Source: Emcibacteraceae bacterium
Lineage (GTDB): Bacteria; Pseudomonadota; Alphaproteobacteria; Sphingomonadales; Emcibacteraceae
Direction of reading: 5' to 3'
Assembly: GCA_041396985.1 (NCBI GenBank)
Contig: JAWKXO010000004.1
Span: 124,001 to 188,000 of the forward strand
Length of the DNA: 64,000 nucleotides
The notes below the pieces were generated by a model that made no database searches, was not told the origin of the DNA, and worked only from the letters and a program-made list of their open reading frames with translations. Below are positions 54,007-63,700 of the stretch, one piece after another. How positions within the stretch are numbered: the stretch's first letter is position 1; the number at the start of each line of letters is the position of its first letter. The position numbers were made by a program, and so were the translations under genes.

Positions 54007-56490
54007 GTGTGGGGATTTAAAGAAATTTTGATATTTGCTTTTCTAAAAAAACTTATTTCTATTCAGGTAAGATCAGATTTATTGATCTTTACACTCGCAT
54101 TTTTTTGTTTCTGTTCATCGGAAAGCTATTCACAGACAAACAGAAATACAGAAAAGTTTATTTTATCGGCAGAGGAACAATTATGGGTTTCCAGTCATCC
54201 TGTTGTCCGTGTAACAAATCAAATGGACTGGGCCCCAATTGACTTTGTTCAGGGGGGCGAAGCCACGGGTTTTTCCATTGATTATATTAATCTGGTTCTG
54301 CAAAATGTAGGACTAAGTGCAGAATATATTAACGGATACAGCTGGGATGAATTACATAAACAAACCGAAGAAAAGAAAATTGATATCATCCACAGCCTGA
54401 TCGAAACGGAACAACGGGATAAATATTTCCTTTTCTCAAAACCTTACCTGAATATTTCTTTGGGCTATTTTGCCAAAAAAGGGAGCACAAGAATTCGCTC
54501 ACCTTCGGATCTCATTGGCAAGACCGTAGGCGTAATCAGTTCATCAGGAACTGAAACAACCTATAAAATGAATTACCCAAACATCAGGGTTGTTGAATAT
54601 TCCAATATTTTAGAAGCACTCATTGCGCTTTCAAGTGGAACCATTGATTTATATGTCGGGCGCATTCCCGTTGTGAATTATACGATTAATAAAAATTTCA
54701 TGGCCGATCTGGAACTTGTCGGTGATGTCATATTACCAGCCTCCACTCCCGCCAATCAGGTACGTCTGGCTATAAGAAATGACCTTCCCATTCTTCTTTC
54801 AATTCTTGAAAAAGGTATGGCCGCTGTGACGGACGATGAATATAATTTGATCGTCAATAAATGGCAGGCACAGTCCACACAAAATCAGATAGTTAGCCTT
54901 ACCGAGGAGGAAAAAGACTGGCTTAAAAAGAACAATACCATACGCGTATCTGCTGTTCCAAATTTAACACCTCTCGAATTTATTACAGAAGAGGGAAAAA
55001 TAAGCGGTATTACCGGTTCTTATCTTGATAAAATTTCCGAAATACTGGGCGTACGTTTTATCTGGGCTGGAAACCAAAGCTGGCCCGAAGGCTATGAAAT
55101 GATAAAAACTCAGGACGCCGATATTATTTCCGCTGCAAGTATGACGCCTGAACGAAGCAGGTACCTAAACTTCAGTGATCCTTATTTGTCTCTGACCAAT
55201 ATGATCCTTTCAAAAAACAGAAATTCGACTTATACGACGATGGATGATCTTAAAGGCAAGACCATTGCACAGGTTAAAGGATTTGCCGTCACCGCATTTA
55301 TAAAACAGGACTATCCGGAAATTAATGTTATCGAAGTGGAAACAATCAGAGATGCTCTTATCCTTATAGAAAAAAATAAGGTAGAAGCATTTATTGGCAG
55401 CATCCTGGTAGCCTCTCCAATAATGGCGGAAGAAGGAATTGATGACATTGTCACAGTTGGTGAATCTCCATACAAGATTGAGGAAACAATCGGTATCAGA
55501 TCTGACCTTACTTTACTGACCAGTGCAATTGACAAGGCGATTAATGCTATTTCAGCCATGGAAAAAACAGCCATAAATCATCAATGGATGTCACGCAAAC
55601 CACAGCCAAAACTAAATTATACTCCAATTATCGCTATCGCCGGATTTCTGATCTTTATTACAATAATTATCCTGATATGGAATACGGGACTGCGCCGCGA
55701 AGTAAACCGCCGCATTATAATTGAGAAAGAATTAAAAAAATCACAGAAAGAAGCAGAACAAGCCAACACGGCGAAATCTGCTTTTCTTGCAAATATGAGT
55801 CATGAAATCAGAACCCCGTTAAATGCCATTATCGGATTTTCGGAATTTATCAATTCTGGCATTTACGGCGAAATTAAACAACCGAAATATAAAGAATATT
55901 TATCAGATATCATTAACAGCAGCAGGCACCTGGCAACTGTCATTGATGACATTCTGGACCTTTCAAAAATCGAAGCTGGAAAACTTCAGTTGCTTGAAAA
56001 AGAATTTGATCTGAATGATTGTATTGTTGATGCATTAAAAATGGTACAACCGATTGCGAATTCAAAAAACATACTGCTTAGCTATAGAAGAACATCAGCT
56101 ATTTGTCTTGGGGATAACAATGCCCTTAAAAGAGTAATCATAAATTTATTATCCAATGCCATAAAATATACTAATTCAGGCGGAAAAGTTAATTGCTTGC
56201 TTTGCATTCTGTCGGACGGTACCGTAAAAATCGGAATTTCGGATACCGGTATCGGCATTCCGGCTGACAGAATTGAACAGGTCAAAAATCCTTTTGAACA
56301 AATTGAAAATTCTTTTGATATAAATGAGGAAGGCACCGGTCTTGGGCTTTCAATCGTTCAAAAATTAACCGAACTGCATGGCGGCAATTTCACCTTGGAA
56401 AGTGAGCTTGGCGTTGGAACTGTTGCAACGATCATATTACCCAAGTCCAGAGTAATCATCAGAAAATTTGAGCATCGCTTAACCAGTTAA
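54007..56490 (+). CDS. BvgS-like sensor histidine kinase with two periplasmic solute-binding domains, copy 2
   Basis: An 827-residue paralogue of the kinase at 38351 with the same order: signal/anchor (about 18-40), two SBP_bac_3 domains (about 50-290 and 300-525), a membrane helix (ITIIILIWNTGLRREVNRR), HisKA SHEIRTPLNAIIGFSEF, and ATPase NLLSNAIKYT, DTGIGIPADR, GTGLGLSIV. No receiver or HPt domain and no neighbouring response regulator. GTG 54007 is the first start in frame. It probably senses a small solute such as an amino acid; the ligand is unknown. Confidence 0.9.
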   Translation: MWGFKEILIFAFLKKLISIQVRSDLLIFTLAFFCFCSSESYSQTNRNTEKFILSAEEQLWVSSHPVVRVTNQMDWAPIDFVQGGEATGFSIDYINLVLQNVGLSAEYINGYSWDELHKQTEEKKIDIIHSLIETEQRDKYFLFSKPYLNISLGYFAKKGSTRIRSPSDLIGKTVGVISSSGTETTYKMNYPNIRVVEYSNILEALIALSSGTIDLYVGRIPVVNYTINKNFMADLELVGDVILPASTPANQVRLAIRNDLPILLSILEKGMAAVTDDEYNLIVNKWQAQSTQNQIVSLTEEEKDWLKKNNTIRVSAVPNLTPLEFITEEGKISGITGSYLDKISEILGVRFIWAGNQSWPEGYEMIKTQDADIISAASMTPERSRYLNFSDPYLSLTNMILSKNRNSTYTTMDDLKGKTIAQVKGFAVTAFIKQDYPEINVIEVETIRDALILIEKNKVEAFIGSILVASPIMAEEGIDDIVTVGESPYKIEETIGIRSDLTLLTSAIDKAINAISAMEKTAINHQWMSRKPQPKLNYTPIIAIAGFLIFITIIILIWNTGLRREVNRRIIIEKELKKSQKEAEQANTAKSAFLANMSHEIRTPLNAIIGFSEFINSGIYGEIKQPKYKEYLSDIINSSRHLATVIDDILDLSKIEAGKLQLLEKEFDLNDCIVDALKMVQPIANSKNILLSYRRTSAICLGDNNALKRVIINLLSNAIKYTNSGGKVNCLLCILSDGTVKIGISDTGIGIPADRIEQVKNPFEQIENSFDINEEGTGLGLSIVQKLTELHGGNFTLESELGVGTVATIILPKSRVIIRKFEHRLTS

Positions 56491-56602
56491 AATTTGCTGG
56501 TCGTAAAAGCAACCAATCGATAAATTTTGATAATCCTTTACCGATCATTAACTGGCTATTGGTATATTGATTGCCGAAGTTCATTAGCCGAATGAGGAAA
56601 AA

Positions 56603-56866
56603 ATGACCCATTTTTTATCGTCTGACCAGAACCCAAATGGCCACAAGCTCGAAGACGTTCTGAGAAAAGTAAGAAACGATATTATTTATCGTGCAACAAA
56701 AATTATGGATGACAGCAGGCCGGAAGCACAGCATGTCCTGAACAACAACATCGAAATATTGGGAATGCTTGCAAAATCAATCAGCCTTGCCGAAGACAGC
56801 ACAATGGTGCTTAATAAAAGCTTCGGCACCAGTCAGAGCGGCGCCCCGCGCATAGGCAAAGAATAA
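56603..56866 (+). CDS. Conserved-looking hypothetical protein (87 aa)
   Basis: An 87-residue, mostly helical soluble protein (EDVLRKVRNDIIYRATKIMD; a further helix around ILGMLAKSISLAEDSTMVL). GAGGAAAAA directly precedes the ATG, and codon use matches the neighbours, so it is probably real. No function recognised. It precedes the hisN-like gene by 70 bases on the same strand. Confidence 0.72.
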   Translation: MTHFLSSDQNPNGHKLEDVLRKVRNDIIYRATKIMDDSRPEAQHVLNNNIEILGMLAKSISLAEDSTMVLNKSFGTSQSGAPRIGKE

Positions 56867-56935
56867 ACAGCCTTCCCTGCTTGACAAATTTCCCAAAATC
56901 CTTGAAACACAGAAGACAGTTTCAAGGATTTTATA

Positions 56936-57745
56936 ATGAGTGATCAGGACGATCTGAAAATATATACGGATTTTATGCATGAACTGGCCAATGCCGCCGC
57001 TGCCGTAAGTCTGAAATATTTCAAAAAACACATTGACGTTGAAAACAAAGGCTCCAAACTCGGCACAAGTTTCGATCCTGTCACCATCGCTGATCAGAAT
57101 ACCGAAAAAGCGATACGTGAACTTATCCGGACGTGCTTTCCCGACCATAATATCAGCGGCGAAGAACAGGCAGCTGAACAGAAAGGCAGTAACTTTACAT
57201 GGGTGATTGACCCGATTGACGGCACCCGCGCCTATATTACCGGCATTCCTACCTGGGCAACACTGGTGTCCCTTCATGACGGCCATAAACCGATCGTGGG
57301 CCTGCTGGATCAGCCTTATTTAAAAGAACGCTATATTGGAACTTCAAGGGGGACGTTTTTTAACGGCACTAAAATCTCTGCCCGGCCATGTGATGATATC
57401 TTTAAAGCAACGATTTCAACCACAGACCCGTTGCAGTTATTTAACGGACCCGTTGAACAGGATGCTTTTTTCCGTGTGGCGTCACGGGCAAAAATGATGC
57501 GAAATGGCTATGACAGTTATGCTTACGCCATGATCGCGGCAGGTTTTATCGATATTGTTATTGAAAGCGGCCTTGAACCTCATGATATTCAGGCACTCAT
57601 CCCGATTATTGAGGGCGCAGGCGGCATTGTCACCAACTGGCAGGGCGGCCCCTGTGATAAGGGAGGCCAGGTCCTTGCCTGCGGTGATAAGCGCCTGCAT
57701 GAGCAGGTTGTTAAACTGCTTAACATCACGACAAGTGATTTATAA
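56936..57745 (+). CDS. hisN: Inositol-monophosphatase-family phosphatase, HisN-like
   Basis: A 269-residue Mg-dependent phosphatase. The metal sites are GEE (ISGEEQ), DPIDGTRAYITGIPTW and the later EPHDIQALIPIIEGAGG. RAYITGIPTWATL after DPIDGT is characteristic of the HisN-type histidinol-phosphatase subgroup rather than SuhB (which has G(T)xNFxHGxP). I infer histidinol-phosphatase activity with moderate certainty. Its end overlaps the convergent MAPEG gene by six bases. Confidence 0.85.
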   Translation: MSDQDDLKIYTDFMHELANAAAAVSLKYFKKHIDVENKGSKLGTSFDPVTIADQNTEKAIRELIRTCFPDHNISGEEQAAEQKGSNFTWVIDPIDGTRAYITGIPTWATLVSLHDGHKPIVGLLDQPYLKERYIGTSRGTFFNGTKISARPCDDIFKATISTTDPLQLFNGPVEQDAFFRVASRAKMMRNGYDSYAYAMIAAGFIDIVIESGLEPHDIQALIPIIEGAGGIVTNWQGGPCDKGGQVLACGDKRLHEQVVKLLNITTSDL

Positions 57746-58210
57746 ATATTCCATCCCGGCCAAAAGTACCTGCACGGCCATAATAATCACAATCACCGAA
57801 CCGATCGTATAAAATGTGGCGCGCACTTCATGAGTCTGTTTGGTGGCATAAACAATCGTGTGTATTAGCCTTGTGGTAACAAATCCATAAAACATAATCT
57901 GCGCCATCATCAATGTTGGGCCAATCACCACATAAAACAGTCCTATTGCCAGAAAGGCCGGAATATTTTAAAGATCATTACGGTGAAGCCGACGCGAGCG
58001 ATCAACATAATCATTGAGTTCAAGTTGCTCCGGTTTCGGATCCTTATTGATAAGACCCACCTGAATATCTTCCGGGCTTACAAGCCCTGAATTACTTTTA
58101 AGCATCCGGTAAACGGTCATCCAGCCCTGCCCCATAATTTTCAGTACCATAATGGCGGCCGCAATCATATAGGTAACAAAAACCGGATTTTCCAGTGTAA
58201 AAGCATTCAT
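57740..58210 (-). pseudogene. MAPEG-family membrane protein interrupted by an in-frame TAA
   Basis: Membrane-associated glutathione/eicosanoid-metabolism family protein. Reading on from ATG 58210 (GAGAGGAAA ribosome site) gives 80 residues ending DYVDRSRRLHRNDL, then TAA (57970-57968), then in the same frame NIPAFLAIGLFYVVIGP to the normal end at 57740. The family motif is ERxRRxHxNDxEN, so the stop replaces the conserved Glu (GAA to TAA) that binds glutathione in this family. With Glu restored the protein would be 156 residues with four helices, the normal size. Either an inactivated gene or a sequence error. Confidence 0.85.
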
Positions 58211-58328
58211 TTTCCTCTCCCTCAAAAAATGACCAAAATATAAGTAAAAACTCTACGCCTGATTATACCAGACGTCCAGCAGGAAAAGATGTGCCAAAAC
58301 GGATATTAAAAAAAGTGCTAAAAAGGAA

Positions 58329-59270
58329 TTAAGGCGTGAAAAAATTCACAATTTTATCAAGCACCAGATTCCTGATCGGATCGATTTCACGGTACATTTC
58401 ATGGCGGGAACCGGCGATGGTTTCAATTTCGATATTCTTCGCATCATTTAAAAGACGTAATGTGGTTTCATTTTTGACCACAAATTCCTCTTCTGCCAGC
58501 AATACCAGTACAGGTATCTTTATAGCATCGGCATAACCCGGTGACTGAATGATTTTAAAGCTTTTGATAACGCCTGCGAGCCAGCCGTAAGTCACACCGC
58601 CGATAAATAGACCGGGATTTTGGTCAATTGCCTGCTCTGCCCAATTATATCTTTGCCGGTCATGGGTCAGCTGGCTAAAAGCGGTTTTATGATCAATCAT
58701 TCTCCTGTTTCTGGGCTGCCCGGGCGCAAAAGATGATGAAAACCCAAGCAGGTTGGCCAGCTTAAAATAAATTTTGGCAAGCCCGGCAATCAGTGTGGAA
58801 CTGGCAACCAGATCAAAAAAAGGCACCAGTAAAATAGCCCGCTTGAACACACCGGGATAATCATGCAAGTATCGAAAGCCAATTTGCCCGCCCATGGAAT
58901 GGGCGATTAAATATAATGGACCCGTCTTCAATTCCGGTTTTATTATCTCTTCAACAATCTGATTCATATCCCGGACCAGAGCACCAAAATCGGGATTATG
59001 ACTTTTTAGCGGATCATTCAGCAGTCGCCCGGAAAGCCCCTGTCCCCGGTGGTCATAAGCATATACCGTAAAGCCACGTGCCTGAAGCGCTTCTATAAAC
59101 TCAGTATATTTCTCAATAAATTCGCGGTGCCCGCTCACCAGCAGAATGGTGCCTTTTTCCTCATGTTCAGCTGGGAAATGGCCGACCCGCAGCCGCATGC
59201 CGTCCTGTACGTCAAAAAAACGCACAGTGCCATTTTTCGGTAGGAATTTATTTTTAAGGGCCTGATCCAT
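58329..59270 (-). CDS. Alpha/beta hydrolase, lysophospholipase/monoacylglycerol-lipase type
   Basis: A 313-residue serine hydrolase of the PldB/Hydrolase_4 group. GHREFIEKYTEFIEAL and YDHRGQGLSGR form the oxyanion region. The nucleophile elbow is AHSMGGQIGF, the acid lies around VLVLLAEEEFVV, and the catalytic His is in GSRHEMYREID. No signal peptide, so cytoplasmic or membrane-peripheral. Likely acts on lysophospholipids or monoglycerides; single gene. Confidence 0.88.
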   Translation of the reverse strand: MDQALKNKFLPKNGTVRFFDVQDGMRLRVGHFPAEHEEKGTILLVSGHREFIEKYTEFIEALQARGFTVYAYDHRGQGLSGRLLNDPLKSHNPDFGALVRDMNQIVEEIIKPELKTGPLYLIAHSMGGQIGFRYLHDYPGVFKRAILLVPFFDLVASSTLIAGLAKIYFKLANLLGFSSSFAPGQPRNRRMIDHKTAFSQLTHDRQRYNWAEQAIDQNPGLFIGGVTYGWLAGVIKSFKIIQSPGYADAIKIPVLVLLAEEEFVVKNETTLRLLNDAKNIEIETIAGSRHEMYREIDPIRNLVLDKIVNFFTP

Positions 59271-59363
59271 TATTTACTTTTACCCTTCCAAAAAATAAAG
59301 CACAATGGCTGAATTGGGATCAACACCCGACACTGCCAAAAATAAAAAAGAAAGGAAATAATT

Positions 59364-59678
59364 ATGGCCACAGTATTGGTGCGCTACCACCTGTCCAATA
59401 TTCCGCCCCGCTCAGATGTTATGGAAATCATGATGCAGTCAGCCCAAAATAAGTTCAAAGATATGCCCCATCTTCACAGCAAACAATTTTGCTATGATGA
59501 AAAAACCGGTGATGGCCTTTCCGTATATTTGTGGGATTCACGTGCCAATGCCGAAGCTTTTTTTACAAAGGAATTTATCGATAATTTCACGGAAAAATTC
59601 GGGGCGGTACCATCTCTCGAATATAATGACACATTACTGACGGTGGATAATCGGCTTGGCGATATACTCATTGACTAA
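59364..59678 (+). CDS. Small ferredoxin-fold (YdhR/ABM-like) protein, unknown function
   Basis: A 104-residue soluble protein. The pattern of a long first strand (ATVLVRYHLSN), helix, FKDMPHLHSKQFCYDEKTGDGLSVYLWDSRANAEAFF and helix fits the dimeric alpha-beta barrel group that includes YdhR-like monooxygenase-fold proteins. No catalytic residue can be assigned. AAAGGAAA lies before the ATG. Confidence 0.7.
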   Translation: MATVLVRYHLSNIPPRSDVMEIMMQSAQNKFKDMPHLHSKQFCYDEKTGDGLSVYLWDSRANAEAFFTKEFIDNFTEKFGAVPSLEYNDTLLTVDNRLGDILID

Positions 59679-59731
59679 TAAGTAAAAAAGAGGTCTTTTT
59701 TTCATTTTATTTTAACAATAAACTCCTTGAA

Positions 59732-59752
59732 ATAGAGTGGCAAAATCTCTAT
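59732..59752. promoter_or_regulatory. Palindrome upstream of the peroxiredoxin gene
   Basis: ATAGAG (59732-59737), 9 bases, CTCTAT (59747-59752), a perfect inverted repeat 59 bases before the peroxiredoxin ATG. The ATAG/CTAT ends recall OxyR half-sites, but OxyR spacing (ATAG-N7-CTAT) does not fit. A redox or iron regulator site is possible. Confidence 0.3.
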
Positions 59753-59810
59753 TTTACAATCATTCTAATGATTATCAGAAAATCACTCACACATAAAAAT
59801 GGAGACCATA

Positions 59811-60407
59811 ATGTCGCTTATAAATAAGAAAGCCCCGGACTTTACCGCTCAGGCCGTCATGGAAAATGACGAAATTAAATCCTTAAACCTGCATGACTAT
59901 CTTGATGGTGATTATGGTCTGGTATTCTTTTATCCGCTTGATTTTACATTTGTCTGTCCGTCTGAAATTATTGCTTTTTCGAACCGTATGGACAAATTCA
60001 AAGCCCTCGGCTGTAAAGTGATCGGTGTCAGCATTGACAGCCAGTTTTCACATTATGCCTGGCGTAATACACCGGTTGAAAAAGGCGGCATCGGCAAAAT
60101 CAACTTCCCATTGGTGGCCGATATCACAAAATCAATAGCTTCTGATTATGGCGTCCTTAAGGATGGCGCAGTCGCTTATCGTGGGTCTTTCCTGATCGAT
60201 AAATCCGGTAATATCCGTCATTATGTCATTAATGATCTGCCGCTTGGCCGCAATGTCGATGAAAGCCTCCGTATGATCGAAGCATTACAGTTTACCGAAG
60301 AGCATGGCGAGGTTTGCCCTGCCGGCTGGAACAAGGGGGATGAGGGTATGAAGCCATCCGCTGAGGGAGTCGCCAGCTATCTTGAAGGCCACGCAAGCGC
60401 GCTTTAA
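59811..60407 (+). CDS. Typical 2-Cys peroxiredoxin (AhpC/Prx1 class)
   Basis: A 198-residue thiol peroxidase that reduces hydrogen and alkyl peroxides. The peroxidatic cysteine is C49 in FYPLDFTFVCPSE, and the resolving cysteine is in HGEVCPAGWNKGDEG. LGCKVIGVSIDSQFSHYAWRN is the conserved active-site helix region. I start at ATG 59811 because GGAG lies six bases upstream; an in-frame ATG at 59799 would include that site. No ahpF reductase gene is next to it. Confidence 0.95.
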   Translation: MSLINKKAPDFTAQAVMENDEIKSLNLHDYLDGDYGLVFFYPLDFTFVCPSEIIAFSNRMDKFKALGCKVIGVSIDSQFSHYAWRNTPVEKGGIGKINFPLVADITKSIASDYGVLKDGAVAYRGSFLIDKSGNIRHYVINDLPLGRNVDESLRMIEALQFTEEHGEVCPAGWNKGDEGMKPSAEGVASYLEGHASAL

Positions 60408-60430
60408 TCTGCCTGAAATACGCAAAATGA

Positions 60431-60465
60431 AACCCCCACCAAATAGTGGGGGTTTTTTATTTTTT
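60431..60465 (+). terminator. Rho-independent terminator after the peroxiredoxin gene
   Basis: AACCCCCAC (60431-60439), 6-base loop, GTGGGGGTT (60446-60454), then TTTTATTTTTT. Strong stem close to the stop codon. Confidence 0.9.
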
Positions 60466-60520
60466 AAACCATTGCCTTTCCTGTCAGGATTAAGTAGTCT
60501 GCGCCACACTTACCAACCGC

Positions 60521-60597
60521 GCACCCGTAGCTCAGCTGGATAGAGTGCTGCCCTCCGAAGGCAGAGGTCATGGGTTCGAATCCCGTCGGGTGCGCCA
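60521..60597 (+). tRNA. tRNA-Arg(CCG)
   Basis: 77 nt. Acceptor GCACCCG/CGGGTGC, D-arm with AGCTCAGCTGGATAGAGT, anticodon stem CTGCC/GGCAG around loop CTCCGAA (anticodon CCG, reading CGG), T-arm TGGG-TTCGAAT-CCCG-type, discriminator G and encoded CCA. All stems pair, so it should be functional. Confidence 0.97.
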
Positions 60598-60682
60598 ATG
60601 TTTTCAACAAGTTAAGAGAAAAATTATTTTTTAAAACTTACATTGGCTACAACGGGGCTACTTAATAAAAAAATAACTTCTT

Positions 60683-60731
60683 CGGATTGAAAATCCGCGT
60701 GTCGGTGGTTCAAATCCGCCCCTGGGCACCA
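60683..60731 (+). other. 3' fragment of tRNA-Phe(GAA): probable attachment-site remnant
   Basis: The 49 bases match the second half of tRNA-Phe: CGGA-TTGAAAA-TCCG (anticodon GAA), variable loop, T-arm GGTGG-TTCAAAT-CCGCC and acceptor 3' strand CCTGGGC followed by ACCA. No D-arm or acceptor 5' strand precedes it, and pairing fails exactly at the outer anticodon-stem pair (T opposite C), so the similarity begins there. Such half-tRNAs mark the far end of elements that integrate into tRNA 3' ends. It lies 36 bases from the cusA stop. Confidence 0.75.
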
Positions 60732-60766
60732 TCACTTCAATGCAATAATTCAATTTATACCCAGAA

Positions 60767-63700
60767 CTAAATAGTCCTTTTCCTCCATAAATAATAAATG
60801 ACCGGGACGACAAGAAGCGTAAGCACCATGGCACTGACCATACCGCCTACCATCGGGGTGGCAATTCGGCGCATCACTTCGGAACCCGTACCAGAGCCAT
60901 AAAAAATGGGTAGAAGCCCGACAATGACAGAACCCGCCGTCATCATCACCGGCCGGATACGTAGACCGGCACCATGAAGGACAGATTTTACAAGTCCTTT
61001 ATCATCCGGCTGAATATCCTTATCCCTGCAATTATCAAGATATTCATTATAGGACTGATTAAGATAGACCAGCATGATCACACCAATTTCAACGGCAACA
61101 CCCGCCAGCGCAATAAAACCGACCCCAACAGCTACCGAAAAATTATATCCTTCCAGATACATAAGCCAGATACTGCCAACCATAGCCAGTGGCAGCGTTC
61201 CCATAATGATGGCGACTTCTGTAAAATTACGAAAATTCAGATAGAGCAATACAATAATGATCATCAGGGTGAGCGGCACCACATAACTAAGCTTTTCCTG
61301 TGCGCGAAGCATATATTCATATTGACCTGACCAGTTGATGGAATATCCGGGCGGCAGATCAAGCTGTTCCTGAACGGCGGCCTGAGCGGATTTCACATAA
61401 CTGCCGACATCAACGTCGGCAATATCAATGAAAACCCAGCCGTTTATCCGGGCATTTTCACTTTTAATGCCGGGGGGACCATCCTCAATATAAATATGTG
61501 CCACATCCCCAAGAGATATACGCTGCCCTTTCGGGGTCACAATCGGCAGCAGGGAGAGCTGCTCCGGTCCATTCCGGTAATCCTGTGGATAGCGGATATT
61601 AACCGGGTATCTTTCAAGGCCCTCAACCGTCTGTGTCACATCCATTCCCCCTATGGCCGTAGCGATAACCTGTTGGACATCAGCAATATTAAGACCGTAA
61701 CGTGCTGATTTTTCACGATCAATATCGATCTTGACATAGCGGCCACCCGCCACCCGCTCCGCATAAACGGAGGTTGTCCCTTGAACAGTGGGCAGGATTC
61801 CTTCAAGCTTTCGTCCGATATCCTCTATAACGGAAAGCTTCGGCCCGGCAATTTTAATGCCCACTGGTGTTTTTATTCCGGTTGCCAGCATATCGATCCG
61901 GGTTTTGATGGGCATAACCCACGCGTTGGTAACTCCCGGAAACTTAACCAGCGCATCCAGTTCGTTTATAATGTCCTGAGTGGTCAGGCCCGGCCGCCAT
62001 TCTTCCCTCGGCTTCAGTTTTATAAAACTTTCAATCATGGTCAGCGGTGCCGGATCGGTTGCCGTATCGGCCCGTCCAATTTTACCCATGACCAGCTCCA
62101 CTTCCGGCACGGTGCTTATTAATTTATCGGTTTGCTGCAACAGTTCTCGCGCCTTACCAATCGATATGCCGGGATAAGTTGTTGGCATATACATCAAATC
62201 CCCTTCATCAAGGGGGGGAATAAATTCATTACCAATTTTGTTAACCGGCCAGAAACCCACCATAAGAATAACCAATGCCGCGGCCAGTGTTGATTTAGGA
62301 AATTTAAGAACTATGCCAAGAAAAGGCATATAAAGATTGGTCAGAAAGCGGTTTATCGGGTTTTTATGTTCAGGCATAATTTTTCCGCGAATAAAATACC
62401 CCATAAGAACCGGTACAAGTGTAACAGCCAGCCCTGCCGATACCGCCATGGCATAGGTTTTGGTAAAAGCAAGTGGTGAAAACATCCGGCCTTCCTGCGC
62501 TTCAAGTGTAAAAACGGGCAGGAAACTGACCGTAATAATCAACAAGCTGAAGAAAAGAGCGGGACCAACCTCGCTTGCAGCCTTGGCAACTATTTGCCAC
62601 CTGTTCTCGTTGGTAAGGGGCGTTCTCTCCATATGCTTGTGCATATTTTCAATCAGAACAATGGACCCATCAATCATGGCGCCAATAGCAATGGCAATAC
62701 CCCCAAGTGACATGATGTTGGCATTTAAGCCTTGTAAATGCATTATGATAAAGGCGGTTAGGATGCCTGTCAGCAGACTGATGATTACCACCACCGATGA
62801 TCTTAAATGAAAAAGAAAAACGACACAGACAAGCGCAACTATGACAAATTCCTCAATCAGTTTTTGCCAGAGATTGTCAACGGCCCGGTCAATCAGGCCG
62901 CTACGATCATAGACCGTCACAATTTCTACCCCTTCCAGCAGACCCTGTTTTAACTGTTCAAGCTTTGCTTTTACCCCTTCTATGGTTTTTTCTGCATTTT
63001 CACCGAAACGCATAATGACGATGCCACCTACTGTTTCACCTTCACCGTTTAGCTCTGCAATACCACGGCGCATTTGCGGACCCGTTCCAATTTCAGCGAC
63101 GTCCTTAAGCAGTAACGGCGTCCCGTTCTGGTTAACGCCAAGTGGGATATTGCCGATATCCTCTTCATTCTGAAGATAACCGGAAGCACTGATCATATAC
63201 TCCGCTTCTGCCATTTCGATGACCGAGGCACCAATTTCCTGATTGCCTCTCTGGATAGCCGTCTGAATGTGTGAAAGCGGAATACCAAAGGCTCTTAATT
63301 TATCAGGATTAACCTTTACCTGATATTGTTTGACCATCCCGCCTAGCGGCGCCACTTCAGATACACCATGAACCGTCTGAAGTTCAAATTTTAAAAACCA
63401 GTCCTGTATTGAACGAAGCTCACTTAAGTCATGCTTTCCGGTTCGGTCAACTAGCGCATAAAGATAAACCCATCCTACCCCGGTGGCATCAGGCCCCAGT
63501 TTTAACGTTGCAGTAGACGGAAGTGTAGGTGCAACCTGGCTTAAATATTCAAGCACGCGGCTGCGCGCCCAATAAAGGTCCGTATCTTCATCGAAAATAA
63601 TGTATACATAACTATCTCCAAAAAATGAGTAGCCACGAACAGTTACAGCTCCCGGCACGGATAGCATGGCGGTTGTCAGCGGATAGGTGATCTGATCCTC

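Noticed and set aside
60598..60731. Functional tRNA-Phe gene
   Set aside because: No D-arm or acceptor 5' strand, and the outer anticodon-stem pair is broken; only the 3' half is present.
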